Shown: positions 20,628 to 30,527 of the stretch, piece after piece
Layout of the letters: each line of letters starts with the position of its first letter
How positions within the stretch are numbered: the first letter of the stretch is position 1
The notes under the pieces: model-generated
What the model was told of the DNA's origin: nothing
Databases searched by the model: none
What the model saw: only the letters and a program-made list of their open reading frames with translations
From: Datura wrightii
Taxonomy: Eukaryota; Streptophyta; Magnoliopsida; Solanales; Solanaceae
NCBI GenBank assembly: GCA_035772735.1
Contig: JASDFA010000010.1
Span: 98,476,001 to 98,540,000 of the forward strand
DNA length: 64,000 nt
Direction: 5' to 3'
Program-made: the position numbers and the translations under genes

Positions 20628-21347
20628 TCACCGCTTTTTCCTCCACCTTGAGGATATGAATCTCACCCCTAATTTCTTCTCTAATTTCCTCTTATGCTCC
20701 AGGGGTGGTGGTGAAAAATTGTAAGGACCAAGCAATAGATGTTGCCTTTTGAACTTATTGGCCCTTAAGTAAGTGAAGTCATTTTGTCTCTCCGAGTTAG
20801 CAAATTTCAAAATATACGGGGCTTGGTCCTCCTCTAGACATTTCTCTATAAGCTTGGAAGACTCTATTTCTATGTTGTCAACCAAACTTAATGTCGAAAA
20901 ATGCTTCGAGTGTGGTCCAATAAACCTCAACTCTAAAACTGCATTGTGCTTGACCTCCTTACTTGTATACACCTTCTCATCATCGACATCTATCTCTCCA
21001 TTAATGTCAACTGGGGGATACTTTATCTCTTCTTCCATGAATGGATTTTCCATAAGTGTGAGCCCATCACGGGGACACTCAAGAGATTCTAACTGTTGGG
21101 CTTCATCCAAAAATTCACCCTTGTCTTCCTCTTGTAGTTCCTCTTGAATATCGGCTAAAACTGTTACCTGCAATTTATCACAAGCTTCAGCCTCAGCAAT
21201 CATCTCCGTGACTTTGACGCTCATTTTTTCTAGAGCCTCTGCATTCTCTTCTTGCTGAATTCTGAATACTGCCATCGCCTCCTTCATTGCTTTTGATTGC
21301 TCCAGGAGTTGTTTCAGTATGTCTTCTTTTTGAGCTTGGCATCCCAA
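20628..21347 (-). CDS. Uncharacterised 239-aa protein of element N
   Basis: The start is the ATG at 21347 and the frame is open to 20628, the longest clean frame outside gypsy elements. Residues about 5-70 are rich in E, K, Q, L and A with heptad spacing (KQLLEQSKAMKEAMAV, EENAEALEKMSVKVTEM) and probably form a coiled coil. The middle is acidic (EEEIKYPPVDINGEIDVDDE). The C-terminal 45 residues are basic, ending RWRKKR. I do not recognise a named domain. Its place after the primer site and before the hairpin motif is that of gag, so it may be a reduced Gag-like or RNA-binding protein. Preservation contrasts with the decay around it. Confidence 0.55.
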   Translation of the reverse strand: MGCQAQKEDILKQLLEQSKAMKEAMAVFRIQQEENAEALEKMSVKVTEMIAEAEACDKLQVTVLADIQEELQEEDKGEFLDEAQQLESLECPRDGLTLMENPFMEEEIKYPPVDINGEIDVDDEKVYTSKEVKHNAVLELRFIGPHSKHFSTLSLVDNIEIESSKLIEKCLEEDQAPYILKFANSERQNDFTYLRANKFKRQHLLLGPYNFSPPPLEHKRKLEKKLGVRFISSRWRKKR

Positions 21348-21429
21348 GTCCTCGTTTTTAGCATGCCTATATTCAACAAAAACAACAGAAGGATCATAGT
21401 AGGGGCTTGGGGGAGGGGAATATGCATTA

Positions 21430-21510
21430 GGACAGCCATCCTAGTGGCCAGCTTGACCACCACATATATTGCACATGTTACAGTGTTGGCACAAGTGGGG
21501 TCCTCCACAA
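21430..21510 (-). pseudogene. Cysteine-rich knuckle-like remnant in element N
   Basis: One minus-strand frame reads GPHLCQHCNMCNICGGQAGH followed by a stop, an array of C-x2-C spacings ending G-x4-H. This resembles the cysteine-rich motifs of plant Gag-like proteins. It lies upstream of the 239-codon ORF in another frame. No open frame links the two, so it is either a broken N-terminal part or untranslated. Confidence 0.4.
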
Positions 21511-21627
21511 TTCAGACAAGATTCGCCAAAATATGAGTATCCACCATTTAAACCATTTGTATTTCATGATATCATGTCATGAAGGGTATTCGAAAAAAAT
21601 CAAAAAGAAATAAAACAAATATCTACA

Positions 21628-21655
21628 ATTTTTATTTTTATTTTTATTTTTATTT
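21628..21655. repeat. ATTTTT hexamer microsatellite
   Basis: About four and a half copies of a T-rich hexamer lie in the leader region of N. A similar A-rich hexamer tract occurs at about 63818-63850 near the hairpin motif of element D. Confidence 0.8.
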
Positions 21656-21774
21656 CAAAAATAAGACTAACACAAGAATTCTATACCTGCAAGAGAAAGG
21701 CTAAGACCAAGTTGTCAGCACTTATATAGAATTTGTAAACTAACACTTAAGAAAACAATTTTACCAATTTCCAA

Positions 21775-21791
21775 CCCCGACAACGGCGCAA
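21775..21791 (-). other. Primer binding site of element N (tRNA-Asp type)
   Basis: On the plus strand CCCCGACAACGGCGCAA resembles the 3' end of plant tRNA-Asp (CCCCGGCAACGGCGCCA) with two differences. It lies just inside the LTR boundary at 21798. This places the 5' LTR of N on the right-hand side. Confidence 0.85.
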
Positions 21792-21797
21792 AAAACT

Positions 21798-22905
21798 TGT
21801 TCCGTGCTTTTTGGGTATATAGCTACACGCAAGTGCATGTGGTTGAACAAGTAGTAAAGTGGCTCAAGTAAGCCAAGTATCGATCCCACAGGGACTGGAC
21901 TAAAGTAACAATCTACTCAAGTGTCAATGAACTTTAACTCTAAAATGCAGACAACAGAGTGAAGAAGAGATGTTGATAGTTTGTTTCCTAATTTTATACT
22001 AAGTCTAAAATGAATATACAATTTGAGTCTGAAGTATAAGTGTGAGCATGCTGAGGCTAAAATGAGCATGTAGAGAAATAAATTATCGATACAATTTGAT
22101 TAATCTTTCCTCCGGTTGCTAGTCAAGAATTATTGCCTATGGATTAAAACTCTCGTATTTAACCCAACTTAAGAATCATGAACCTTCCACCTACATCTCT
22201 GTGATAAAAAGAAATTCATGTTCTAGCCATACAAAACCGATTCCTTAATTGACTAATACGACTTTCAGGTATATCTCTATCCTGAAGGTAAATCAATTCT
22301 CAATTTTCCCAAACTAAGAAAAGATCATATCCTATCAATTCACAACTTTCCAATTTCTTGCTCTCTTGAATGAAATCGGACTTTTTAGATATACATTAAC
22401 GTTGGCCACACATTAACGCAGTAAGAACAAGAATCAATAGAACAACCATGGAAGAAAAGATGAAAAACCAATTTATCAATAAATACATTTCAAGACAATT
22501 GTTCTTAACCTCAGCAAGAAGAGGATTTAGCCACTCATTTGTGGATTAAACATCGTTAAATGAGTGTTAATCATACAAGCAATTGAAATAAAGAAGAAGG
22601 AGATAGAGAGAAAAACCCTAAGATTTTCGTCCCCTCAACTGCCTGTAACCCACGTTCTTGCTCAACCAAGTCAGAATTATTAAAAATGAACCTAAGTGTT
22701 CTATTTATACTAGTGGGAATTTTTCCCGGGATAACAAGCAACGTGTCACGGAGTGCATCGCGGAGCACTGCCTCCGTGAAACGCCACCGACGCGGACCCT
22801 TACTGGAATTCAGATGTCCAGGTATTAAGGCCCAACGTGGCACGGCATGCAACGCGGGGCTAGGCCAATGTGCCACTGCCCCAACGCGCACCTTCACTGG
22901 AATTT
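21798..22905 (-). repeat. 5' LTR of element N, part 1
   Basis: It opens TGTTCCGTGC on the plus strand. It matches 17264-18354 until the AATTT at 22901-22905, where gypsy-P begins. Part 2 of the same LTR is 32860-33170. Its inverted repeats (CGTGTCACGGAG near 22742) are conserved with the left LTR. Confidence 0.9.
22901..22905. other. Left target-site duplication of gypsy-P
   Basis: AATTT immediately precedes TGTTACACC of the 5' LTR. It is repeated at 32855-32859 directly after the 3' LTR. The uninterrupted site with a single AATTT is visible in the other LTR of N at 18350-18354. Confidence 0.95.
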
Positions 22906-25230
22906 TGTTACACCCCATAAATTTTAAATAAATAAATAGCCTAAAGTCATGTTGGTTAAGGGATTTACAAAGCAAAAAAAAAAAATTAAAAAAAAATTAA
23001 ATAGCAAGGTCGGCTTTTCCATTTAAAAGCAGCAAATTTCCAGCAAAAACAGGGCGTCTTCATATGAGAACAATACCCACGACAATCATATATAATTTCT
23101 TTCCAATTACGCGTCGAAACGCGGTCTAAACTCCATTCCGGCTTAGGTACAGGTGTATAAAGCTGCAGAGAGCATTCCTACGGAGTTGGTTTCGTGAAAT
23201 TTGGCCGGCGAAACGTCATGCTACCGAGGTAAAGTAAATAGAATTACTTTAAATTAGTACCAATGTGTTCCTAGCGTTGCAGTGAGCATTTATCCCTTCT
23301 GGACTATCGAGAAATAATGAGTTTTTGATCGTTTTCCGAAAGGTTGAAGTTGGGATAAATATATATATCAAAAGTGATAATTTCTCCCGAATATTAATGT
23401 ATTTAGTTCTAATTGACGTGTATATGAATGTAGTTGGAAGAAACAGCAGAAGTACCGACGGAAATCACACCGGTCAGTCGGGTACTCAGAAACCAGGTCT
23501 GTAAAGTTATTCTTTCGGCAAGCTAGGAAGTATAGCTTAGAAAGTAAATAGAATAAAGGCTATTAACCGATACCCAGCGTACAGTAATGATTTTAGTATA
23601 ATTTCCAGCAAGCATGCTAGTATATTAATTACGTATCATGCGATAATCAGAATAGTAGATAATCAGGTAATTCGTATTACATCTGTTGAGATTGTATCCA
23701 GTAGTAGGTGGTACATTTTATGTTATTGAGCTATATCCAGATATAGCCAGATAGACAGATAAAGGCCAGGTAGCAGTTAGTCCAGCAATCAGGAATAGTG
23801 TAACACAAAATATAGTTCAGTTATTTAATACAAACTGGCCTTGAGATACAAGAAGAGAATATGGTTAGTATTTTGCATTGAGCATGCTTGCTGTGTATGT
23901 GTTTTGTATGTTGAGACTTGTTGTGGCATGTGGGCACCCTTTAGCATCCCCACCGCCCCTGGGTTATAGCTGTGTCGATACTAGATTCAGATACCGCCAC
24001 CAGCTGGGCGATGCCGTCCGACTAAAGGACGATGATGGCCGACCACCATGATAATACGGTCCAGACCACCCTGCTTGCAGGGGTAGTTAAGTTTACTCTG
24101 CGTAGAGCTAGCACACCCTGTTTACAGGGGCAGACCACTCTGTGTGCACACCTGTGCCCAGAGGCAGGAGTCTTCGGACTCAGACACAGTTTATTGTCAG
24201 AGGCCAAGGCCTGAGCTACGTACCCAAGGGGGCCGGTAGGAGGAGCTCACAGTTATCAGAGGAGTGGAGTGACTTGTTTTTGGTTGGTTTAGACCCGGGT
24301 AGGAGTAAATAGATTGCTTGCTTGGTTGGCACCTTCCGGCTTATGGGGGTCGGTCAGGTATTGTGTGTATTATTATATATATTGATATGTGCTAGTAGAT
24401 ACTGATAGACAGAAGGACGACACGTCTTCAGGTACGCTCAGTTAGTTACAGAATGTATAAACTCTCCCCAGTTATCCTCAGCTAGATAGACTCAGCTACT
24501 TCTTGCTTAAATGTCATGCTATTGTGCTATTCGTTTCAGTTGCATATTTCAGTTTGCTTTACATGCTTAGTACCTGTGGTACTGACGCCCAGCGGGGCGC
24601 TGTATTGCTTGCCTACAAGTACTCACAGACGAGGAGCCGATCCCTCGTGATTCCAGCCAGCCAGTGAGTCATCAGCTCCTGTCATCCGGAGTCTGATTCC
24701 CAGAGGTGTAGCTCCTTTTCTTTTGTTGTGCAGTATGGGTAGGTCGGGGCCCTGTCCCGATCATTTCTATTAAGTTCTTACAGTATTCATAGAGGCTTGC
24801 AGTCTGTATATATTCCCTGTCGTTATTTGAGCCGGTCGTGTGGGGCCGTGCAGTCTGCTGTAGCTGTTTGTATTCCAGTTTATGTTGGCCGTGTGGGGCC
24901 CTAGTTTGACAGTAGTGGTGACCTTGCCGGTCACGTAGTTTTACAGCAGTCTTGTGTTGAGTTACAGATAACTAGACAGCATGGTGGCCTTGTCGGCCCG
25001 CATAGGTTCCTTGTTATAAGTCTGTTTCTGGTTAGCTGTTGTTGCAGGTACAGATGGCTACAGGCCAGTTGGCCGGAGGCTGTATTTACAGCCGTTATAT
25101 AGCCGATTTGTTTCTTGAAATAGAGCCAAAGCTAGCCAAAGCACCAGATGTGCTCAGGCTGGACCATTTAGCAGTCTAGAGTCTAGCAGGCACCAGGTGC
25201 CCGTCATACCCCCCAAGATGGGGTGTGACA
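22906..25230 (+). repeat. 5' LTR of gypsy-P
   Basis: It runs from TGTTACACCCCATAA to GGGGTGTGACA, 2325 bp. Short open frames inside (for example 24022-24214 on both strands) recur in the 3' LTR only because the LTRs are copies. It ends five bases before the primer site. The region near 24730-24990 contains repeated phrases built on GTGTGGGGCC and GGCC. Confidence 0.95.
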
Positions 25231-25234
25231 AACT

Positions 25235-25246
25235 TGGTATCAGAGC
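25235..25246 (+). other. Primer binding site of gypsy-P (initiator tRNA-Met)
   Basis: TGGTATCAGAGC is the exact complement of the 3' end of plant initiator tRNA-Met, four bases after the LTR end. Confidence 0.95.
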
Positions 25247-25428
25247 AGTTCGAGTCCCAGGGAGTCTGCAAGCCGTACTAAGTAGAGTCTTGTCTATGGA
25301 TGTGTTGTGCACCACATACTATACGTGGGAAGCTGCGAGGCATGTTAGGATTGTCACTCTTCTATCTTATTCAGTCGTGCTATAGAGCGGTACAGTATAG
25401 AGTTGACTTTTGAAACTCACCACCCTCT

Positions 25429-26670
25429 TTGCTTACAGATATTATGGCAGACCAGTGGCACCCAGCTACAGGTAGGAGATTGGATACAGCAGCGGGCGAA
25501 GGCACCAGTAGGATGCCTCAGTTACAGCCAGATTCCGCCTGGTCTAAGAGCAATACGGAGGCGTCATCTCGGCCCTCCCCGCAGTCTCCGCCTCGCCAGA
25601 CACCATTTGAGGCAGCACCGCCTTCCACAACTCCTGCACCCACTTCATCTGATCAGGAGTTACGTAGTGCGGTGGTTATGTTGACTCAGATGCTAGCTGC
25701 TCAGCGTCAGCCAGCACCACCTACAGCAGCAGAATCCCTAGGTAGGCCAGGTAGTTCCAGGGTCAGAGAATTCTTGGCGTTGGGACCCCCTCAGTTTACA
25801 GGGTCGGATTCAGCAGAAGACCCTGAGGATTTTCTGGACCAGATGCAGAGGATCTTTAGAGTCATGCACGTAACCCCAGCAGAATCAGTTGAACTAGCAG
25901 TGTTCAGATTAAGGGATATTGCTGTTTTGTGGTACGAAAGTTGGGAGAGGTCTCGGGGGAGAGATGCAGCCCCTCCTACATGGTCCAGCTTTTCAGAGGC
26001 CTTCCTGGACCATTACTTACCCCGAGAGGTCAGACAGGCCCGGATGGACCAGTTCTTACATTTAGAGCAGGGGGCTAGGAGCGTCCATGAATATTCCTTA
26101 CAATTCGACTCCTTAGCCCGCTATGCTCCAGCATTTGTGGACACCATGTCGTCCAGAGTCCACCGCTTTATTATGGGCCTGAATCCAGAGTACATAGAGA
26201 CGTGCATGACAGCTACTTTGAGAGAGGACATGGACATAGCCAGGGTACAGTTCTTCGCACAGACAATTGAGGGCTTGAGGCAGCGACAGCGGGGTGACAG
26301 ACAAGCGACTTCAGAGCAGCACCGTAGGAGCAGACCCGCTGAAATGCAGAGGGAAATTCCTAGGGGGCCGAGACCACGATTTTCAGATAGGCCACCCAGA
26401 TCTCTACCACTGGTATAGCAACAGAGGGGCAGGTTCATTCGCCGGAGTCAGTCGGAGTCCGGTAGCAGTTCACGAACAGTAGCCTCACCTCAGCAGCGGA
26501 GGGTAGAGCAGAGTAGATTTACATCCACCCCTTGTCCTATATGTCACCGACTACATTCTGGAGCCTGCAGGCAGTGCTTCCCAGGGTGTTATTACTGCAG
26601 ACAGGAAGGGCATTTAATGAGAGATTGTCCAGCCAGGGGACAGGGCAGTCAGGATGATCTGGATAGAGCG
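25429..26670 (+). pseudogene. gag: gag of gypsy-P (nonsense mutation)
   Basis: The open frame starts at 25429; the nearest ATG giving MADQWHP is at 25444. The Retrotrans_gag core spans about 25770-26300: FLALGPPQFTGSDSAEDPEDF, AVFRLRDIAVLWYESW, and EYSLQFDSLARYAPAFV. A TAG at 26416, probably from CAG, stops the frame. Reading on in the same frame gives an Arg/Ser-rich tail and a canonical zinc knuckle C-YY-C-RQEG-H-LMRD-C (26587-26628). Gag would form the particle and package RNA. Only the first 329 codons could be made. Confidence 0.9.
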
Positions 26671-26733
26671 TCAGTAGGGCCACGAGTTCCAGCAGCCTCA
26701 GTAGGGCCACGAGTTCCAGCAGCCTCAGTAGGG
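26671..26733 (+). repeat. 27-bp tandem repeat in the gag-protease linker
   Basis: Two full copies and a nine-base partial copy encode repeated ASVGPRVPA in frame between the zinc knuckle and the protease. It is a flexible, low-complexity linker, so the change is probably neutral. Confidence 0.85.
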
Positions 26734-26772
26734 CGCAGACCCCCAGGTTCAGGAAATAGGGGTCGAGGTAGA

Positions 26773-27180
26773 CCAGGAGCCTCTGGCTCAGGTGCAGGCC
26801 CCAGCCGTACCTATGCATTACTGGGGAGGCAGGATTCAGAGGCATCTCCCGACGTGGTCACAGGTACATTGATTATCTGTTCATATCCTGTTTATGTATT
26901 GATTGATCCAAGGTCTACATTGTCATATATCACACCATTTGTGGCCTGAAAGTTGAGTATCGAACCAGAATTGCTTCAGCAGCCCTTTTCAGTGCTTACA
27001 CCGGTCGGTGACTCGATTACAGCTAAAAGAGTTTACCGAGGGTGTATGGTAGAGGTTGCTGATCGCCAGACCACAGTTGACTTAATAGAACTCGAGATGG
27101 TCAACTTCGATGCCATTATGGGTATGGACTGGTTAGTGCCATGCTACGCTGACTTAGAATACTGGACCAAGACGGTCCGA
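26773..27180 (+). pseudogene. Retropepsin of gypsy-P
   Basis: In the gag frame, VYVLIDPRSTLSYITPFVA carries the active-site region, but the expected Gly after D-P/S is Arg (DPR). A TGA at 26947, probably from CGA, follows. VNFDAIMGMDWLVPCYA further on is the usual second half of the domain. The protease would mature the polyprotein. Both the stop and the Gly to Arg change argue against activity. Confidence 0.8.
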
Positions 27181-27289
27181 TTTCACTTTCCGGGGGAAGC
27201 AGTGCGAGAGTGGAAAGGGAGTACACCTACGCCGAAAGGTAGGTTTATTTCCTACCTTAAGGAAAAAAAATTAATAGAAAAGGGATGTA

Positions 27290-28190
27290 TTTGCCACCTA
27301 GTTAGAGTCCAGGACGTTCGGGTGGAACCTCCGACTCTTCAGTCTGTTCCAGTGGTCAATGAATTCCCTGACGTATTTCCAGATGAGTTGCCTGGTATCC
27401 CTCCCAAAAGGGAGATAGATTTTGCGATTGACTTGTTGCCAGGGACTCAACCTATATCTATTCCCCTGTATCGCATGGCACCAGCTGAGCTTAGAGAGTT
27501 GAAAGAACAGTTAAAAGATTTGCTCGACAAAGGTTTTATCAGGCCTAGTACTTCCCCGTGGGGTGCGCCAGTTTTGTTTGTAAGAAAGAAAGATGGCTCA
27601 CTCCGTATGTGTGTGGACTACCGGCAGCTGAATAAGGTAACGGTTAAAAACAAATACCCGCTCCCGAGAATAGATGATTTGTTTGACTAGTTGCAGGGGG
27701 CCAAATGTTTCTCTAAGATAGATATGAGGTCCGGATACCACCAGGTCCGAGTTCGGGAGAGGGATATTCCAAAGACTGCTTTCAGGACCAGGTATGGTCA
27801 CTTTGAATTTCTAGTTATGTCTTTTGGACTGAAGAATGCTCCCGCAGTGTTTATGGACCTGATGAACAACATATTCAGACCGTACTTGGATCTGTTCGTG
27901 ATAGTATTTATCGATGATATTCTGGTATATTCTCATTCAGAGACAGATCACCAGAACCATTTACGAATAGTACTCCAGATCCTTAGAGAACGTCAGTTGT
28001 ACGCCAAGTTTTCTAAGTGTGAGTTCTGGCTGAACTCAATTGCCTTTTTGGGGCACATCGTGTCGGATGCTGGTATACAGGTAGACATACAGAAAATAGA
28101 GGCGGTCAAGACATGGCCCAGACCTACCACTCCGACCGAGGTCCGCAGTTTCTTGGGTTTAGCAGGATATTATCGGAGATTTGTTGAAGG
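27290..28190 (+). pseudogene. Reverse transcriptase of gypsy-P
   Basis: The frame continues from 26953 through CICHLVRVQDV and DLLPGTQPISIPLYRMAP, then LFVRKKDGSLRMCVDYRQL and YPLPRIDDLFD. A TAG at 27688 (from CAG) interrupts and the frame resumes at 27691. The catalytic box is intact as VIVFIDDILVYS (27898-27933). LGLAGYYRRFVEGFS closes the domain. It copies RNA to DNA in the particle. Except for the stop, the domain is close to the family consensus. Confidence 0.9.
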
Positions 28191-28690
28191 ATTCTCCACT
28201 ATAGCAGCACCTCTGACAAAGCTGACACAGAAAGCAGCAAAATTTCAGTGGACGGAGGCATGTGAGCAGAGTTTTCAAGAATTGAAAGACCGATTGACCT
28301 CCACCCCAGTACTAGCATTGCCAGAGGGAACAGATGGGTATGCGGTGTATTGCGACGCTTCAGGTTTGGGACTGGGTTGTGTGTTGATGCAGCATGGTAA
28401 GGTGTTGCTTATGCTTCCAGACAGCTGAGGAAACACGAAAAGAACTATCTGACCCATGACCTGGAACTGGCCGCAGTGATCCACGCTTTGAAAATTTGGA
28501 GGCATTATCTGTATGGCATCCATGTACACATTTTCACAGATCATAAAAGTTTGCAATACATTTTCACACAGAGGGAGTTAAATCTGCAGCAACGTCGCTG
28601 GTTAGAATTGTTGAAAGACTATGATGTAAATATTCTCTATCACCCAGGAAAAGCTAATGTAGTAGCAGATGCCCTGAGCCGTAAGTCAAT
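28191..28690 (+). pseudogene. RNase H of gypsy-P (frameshift)
   Basis: GYAVYCDASGLGLGCVLMQ contains the first catalytic Asp. A single missing base near 28403 shifts the frame. The other frame then gives ASRQLRKHEKNYLTHDLELA, with the catalytic Glu, and IFTDHKSLQYIF, with the next Asp. VVADALSRK ends the domain. The frameshift separates the upstream Gag-RT from integrase. Confidence 0.9.
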
Positions 28691-29880
28691 GGGGAGTTTG
28701 GCGTATTTGCGGCCCGAGAAGCGGGAATTAGCCAAGGAAATTCATCAACTAGCTGGGTTAGCCGTTCGAGTAGTGGAGACAGAAAATAATAGAGCGGTGA
28801 TTCAGAATTCTGTCGAGTCATCACTAGTTACAGAGGTAAAAGAACGGCAGTACGAGGACCCTGACTTAGTCCAGCTCTGAGATAGAATTCAGGAGGGTAA
28901 AGAGTCAGATTTCCAAGTGACTGAAAATGAAGTACTATGTTGTGGGGGCCGTTTATGTGTCCCAAATGTTTCAGGGCTTCGCCAGCAGATCATGCATGAG
29001 GTACATTACGCTCGTTATTCCCTCCACCCAGGAGCAACGAAAATGTACCACGATATCAGAGACATCTACTGGTGGCCAGGTATGAAATCTGAAATAGCTG
29101 AATTTGTATCTAGATGTCCTAACTGCCAGCAGGTGAAAGCGGAGCACCAGAAACCGGGCGGTCTGACGCAGGATATAGCTGTTCCTATGTGGAAATGGGA
29201 AGCGATAAATATGCATTTTGTAACAGGATTACCCCATACCAGACGCAGAAATGATTCTATTTGGGTAATAGTTGACAGGCTGACAAAATCAGCTCATTTC
29301 CTGCCAGTGAAGGCTACCTTCTCAGCCGAGGATTATGCTGAGTTATACATCAGAGAAATAGTTAGACTACATGGAGTTCCGGTATCTATTATTTCAGACA
29401 GGGGAGCACAATTCACAGCTAGATTTTGGCAGTCGTTCCAGAGGGGTTTGGGAACGCAGATCAATTTGAGCACAGCATTCCACCCCCAGACAGATGGGCA
29501 GGCTGAGCAGACTATCCAAACGCTCGAAGACATGCTACGAGCGTGTGTGCTAGATTTTGGGGGTAGCTGGGATGAGCATCTTTTGTTGATTGAATTTTCC
29601 TACAATAATAGCTATCATTCAGCCACCCAGATGGCGCCTTTCGAGGCATTATACGGGCGAAAATGCAGATCGCCGATTGGTTGGTTTGAAGTGGGGGAAT
29701 CAACGTTGATTGGGCCAGACATCATTCAACAGTCAGAGGAGAAGGTAAAGCTTATCAGAGAACGCCTTTTGACTGCTCAGAGCCGCCAGAAGTCGTATGC
29801 AGATATGCGGCGTAGAAATTTAGAATTTGCGGTAAATGACTGGGTATACCTGAAGGTGTCTCCGATGAAAGAGGTGATGA
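28691..29880 (+). pseudogene. Integrase core of gypsy-P
   Basis: A TGA at 28878 (from CGA) interrupts the linker. The zinc-binding region has HEVHYARYSLHPGATKMY and CPNCQQVK. In the DDE core the first catalytic position reads INMHFVTGLP, with His (codon 29214-29216) where gypsy-1 and gypsy-2 have NMDFVTGL. The second Asp (IISDRGAQF) and the Glu (DGQAEQTIQTLEDML) are kept. Loss of the first Asp would abolish strand transfer. The frame is open from 28917 to the end of the polyprotein. Confidence 0.9.
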
Positions 29881-30254
29881 GATTTAGCAAGAAAGGCAAG
29901 CTTAGCCCGAGATTCATTGGGCCATATCAGATTCGGCAGAGAATAGGCCGAGTTGCATACGAATTGAACTTGCCTCCTGAGTTAGCTTCTGTTCACCCAG
30001 TATTTCATGTATCTATGTTGAGGAAATTTGTAGGAGACCCTTCCACAGTTGTTCCAGTTCAGGATGTCCAGGTCACCGAAGAGTTAGCATATGAGGAGGT
30101 TCCGGTAGCTATCTTAGATAGACAGATCCGTAGATTGAGAACTAAAGATATTGCGTCTGTCAAAGTATTGTGGCGTAACAGGAACCGAGAAGAAATGACC
30201 TGGGAAGCTGAGGAGGACATGAAAGCCAGATATCCCCACTTATTCCAAGCATAG
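29881..30254 (+). pseudogene. GPF/Y module and chromodomain of gypsy-P integrase
   Basis: GKLSPRFIGPYQIRQRIG is the GPF/Y-type module. It is followed by LASVHPVFHVSMLRKF and a C-terminal chromodomain-like fold (ILDRQIRRLRTKDIASVKVL, then TWEAEEDMKARYPHLF). Chromodomains in this lineage guide insertion into heterochromatin, which fits the nest seen here. The segment itself is open and ends at TAG 30252-30254. Confidence 0.85.
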
Positions 30255-30512
30255 GCAAATGGGAGGTATGTTAGAACTGTTTTTCCTTATTAATGCTTAT
30301 ACTTCATATATGAAAGCAGGTGATTGATTATACATAGTTTTATACATGAATGTTATTATATCGTGTAGAGTACCTGTATTGGGCTTTTCTGCTTTTCAGG
30401 ATTTATGAGATAGTCCATAATACAAGGGAAACTCTGCCAAAATTCTTCTAGAAACAAGTTGAGTAAGTTGAGAAAGTCCTCTAGACAGAATGTCATTCGA
30501 GGTTGAATGTTC

Positions 30513-30527
30513 TTAAGGGGGGGAGAA
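30513..30527 (+). other. Polypurine tract of gypsy-P
   Basis: TTAAGGGGGGGAGAA lies directly before the 3' LTR opening TGTTACACC. The 258 bases from the integrase stop to this tract hold no gene. Confidence 0.9.

Noticed and set aside
20773..21147. 124-codon plus-strand frame
   Set aside because: Antisense to the 239-codon ORF of N; Ser-rich composition is typical of a shadow frame.
22571..22975. 134-codon minus-strand frame
   Set aside because: It crosses the insertion boundary between the N LTR and the gypsy-P LTR, so it is an accidental chimera.
24022..24214. Open frames on both strands, repeated at 31646-31838
   Set aside because: They lie inside the two LTRs of gypsy-P. Their conservation only reflects LTR identity.
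26113..26438. Minus-strand frames of 63 and 105 codons
   Set aside because: They are antisense shadows of the gypsy-P gag core.
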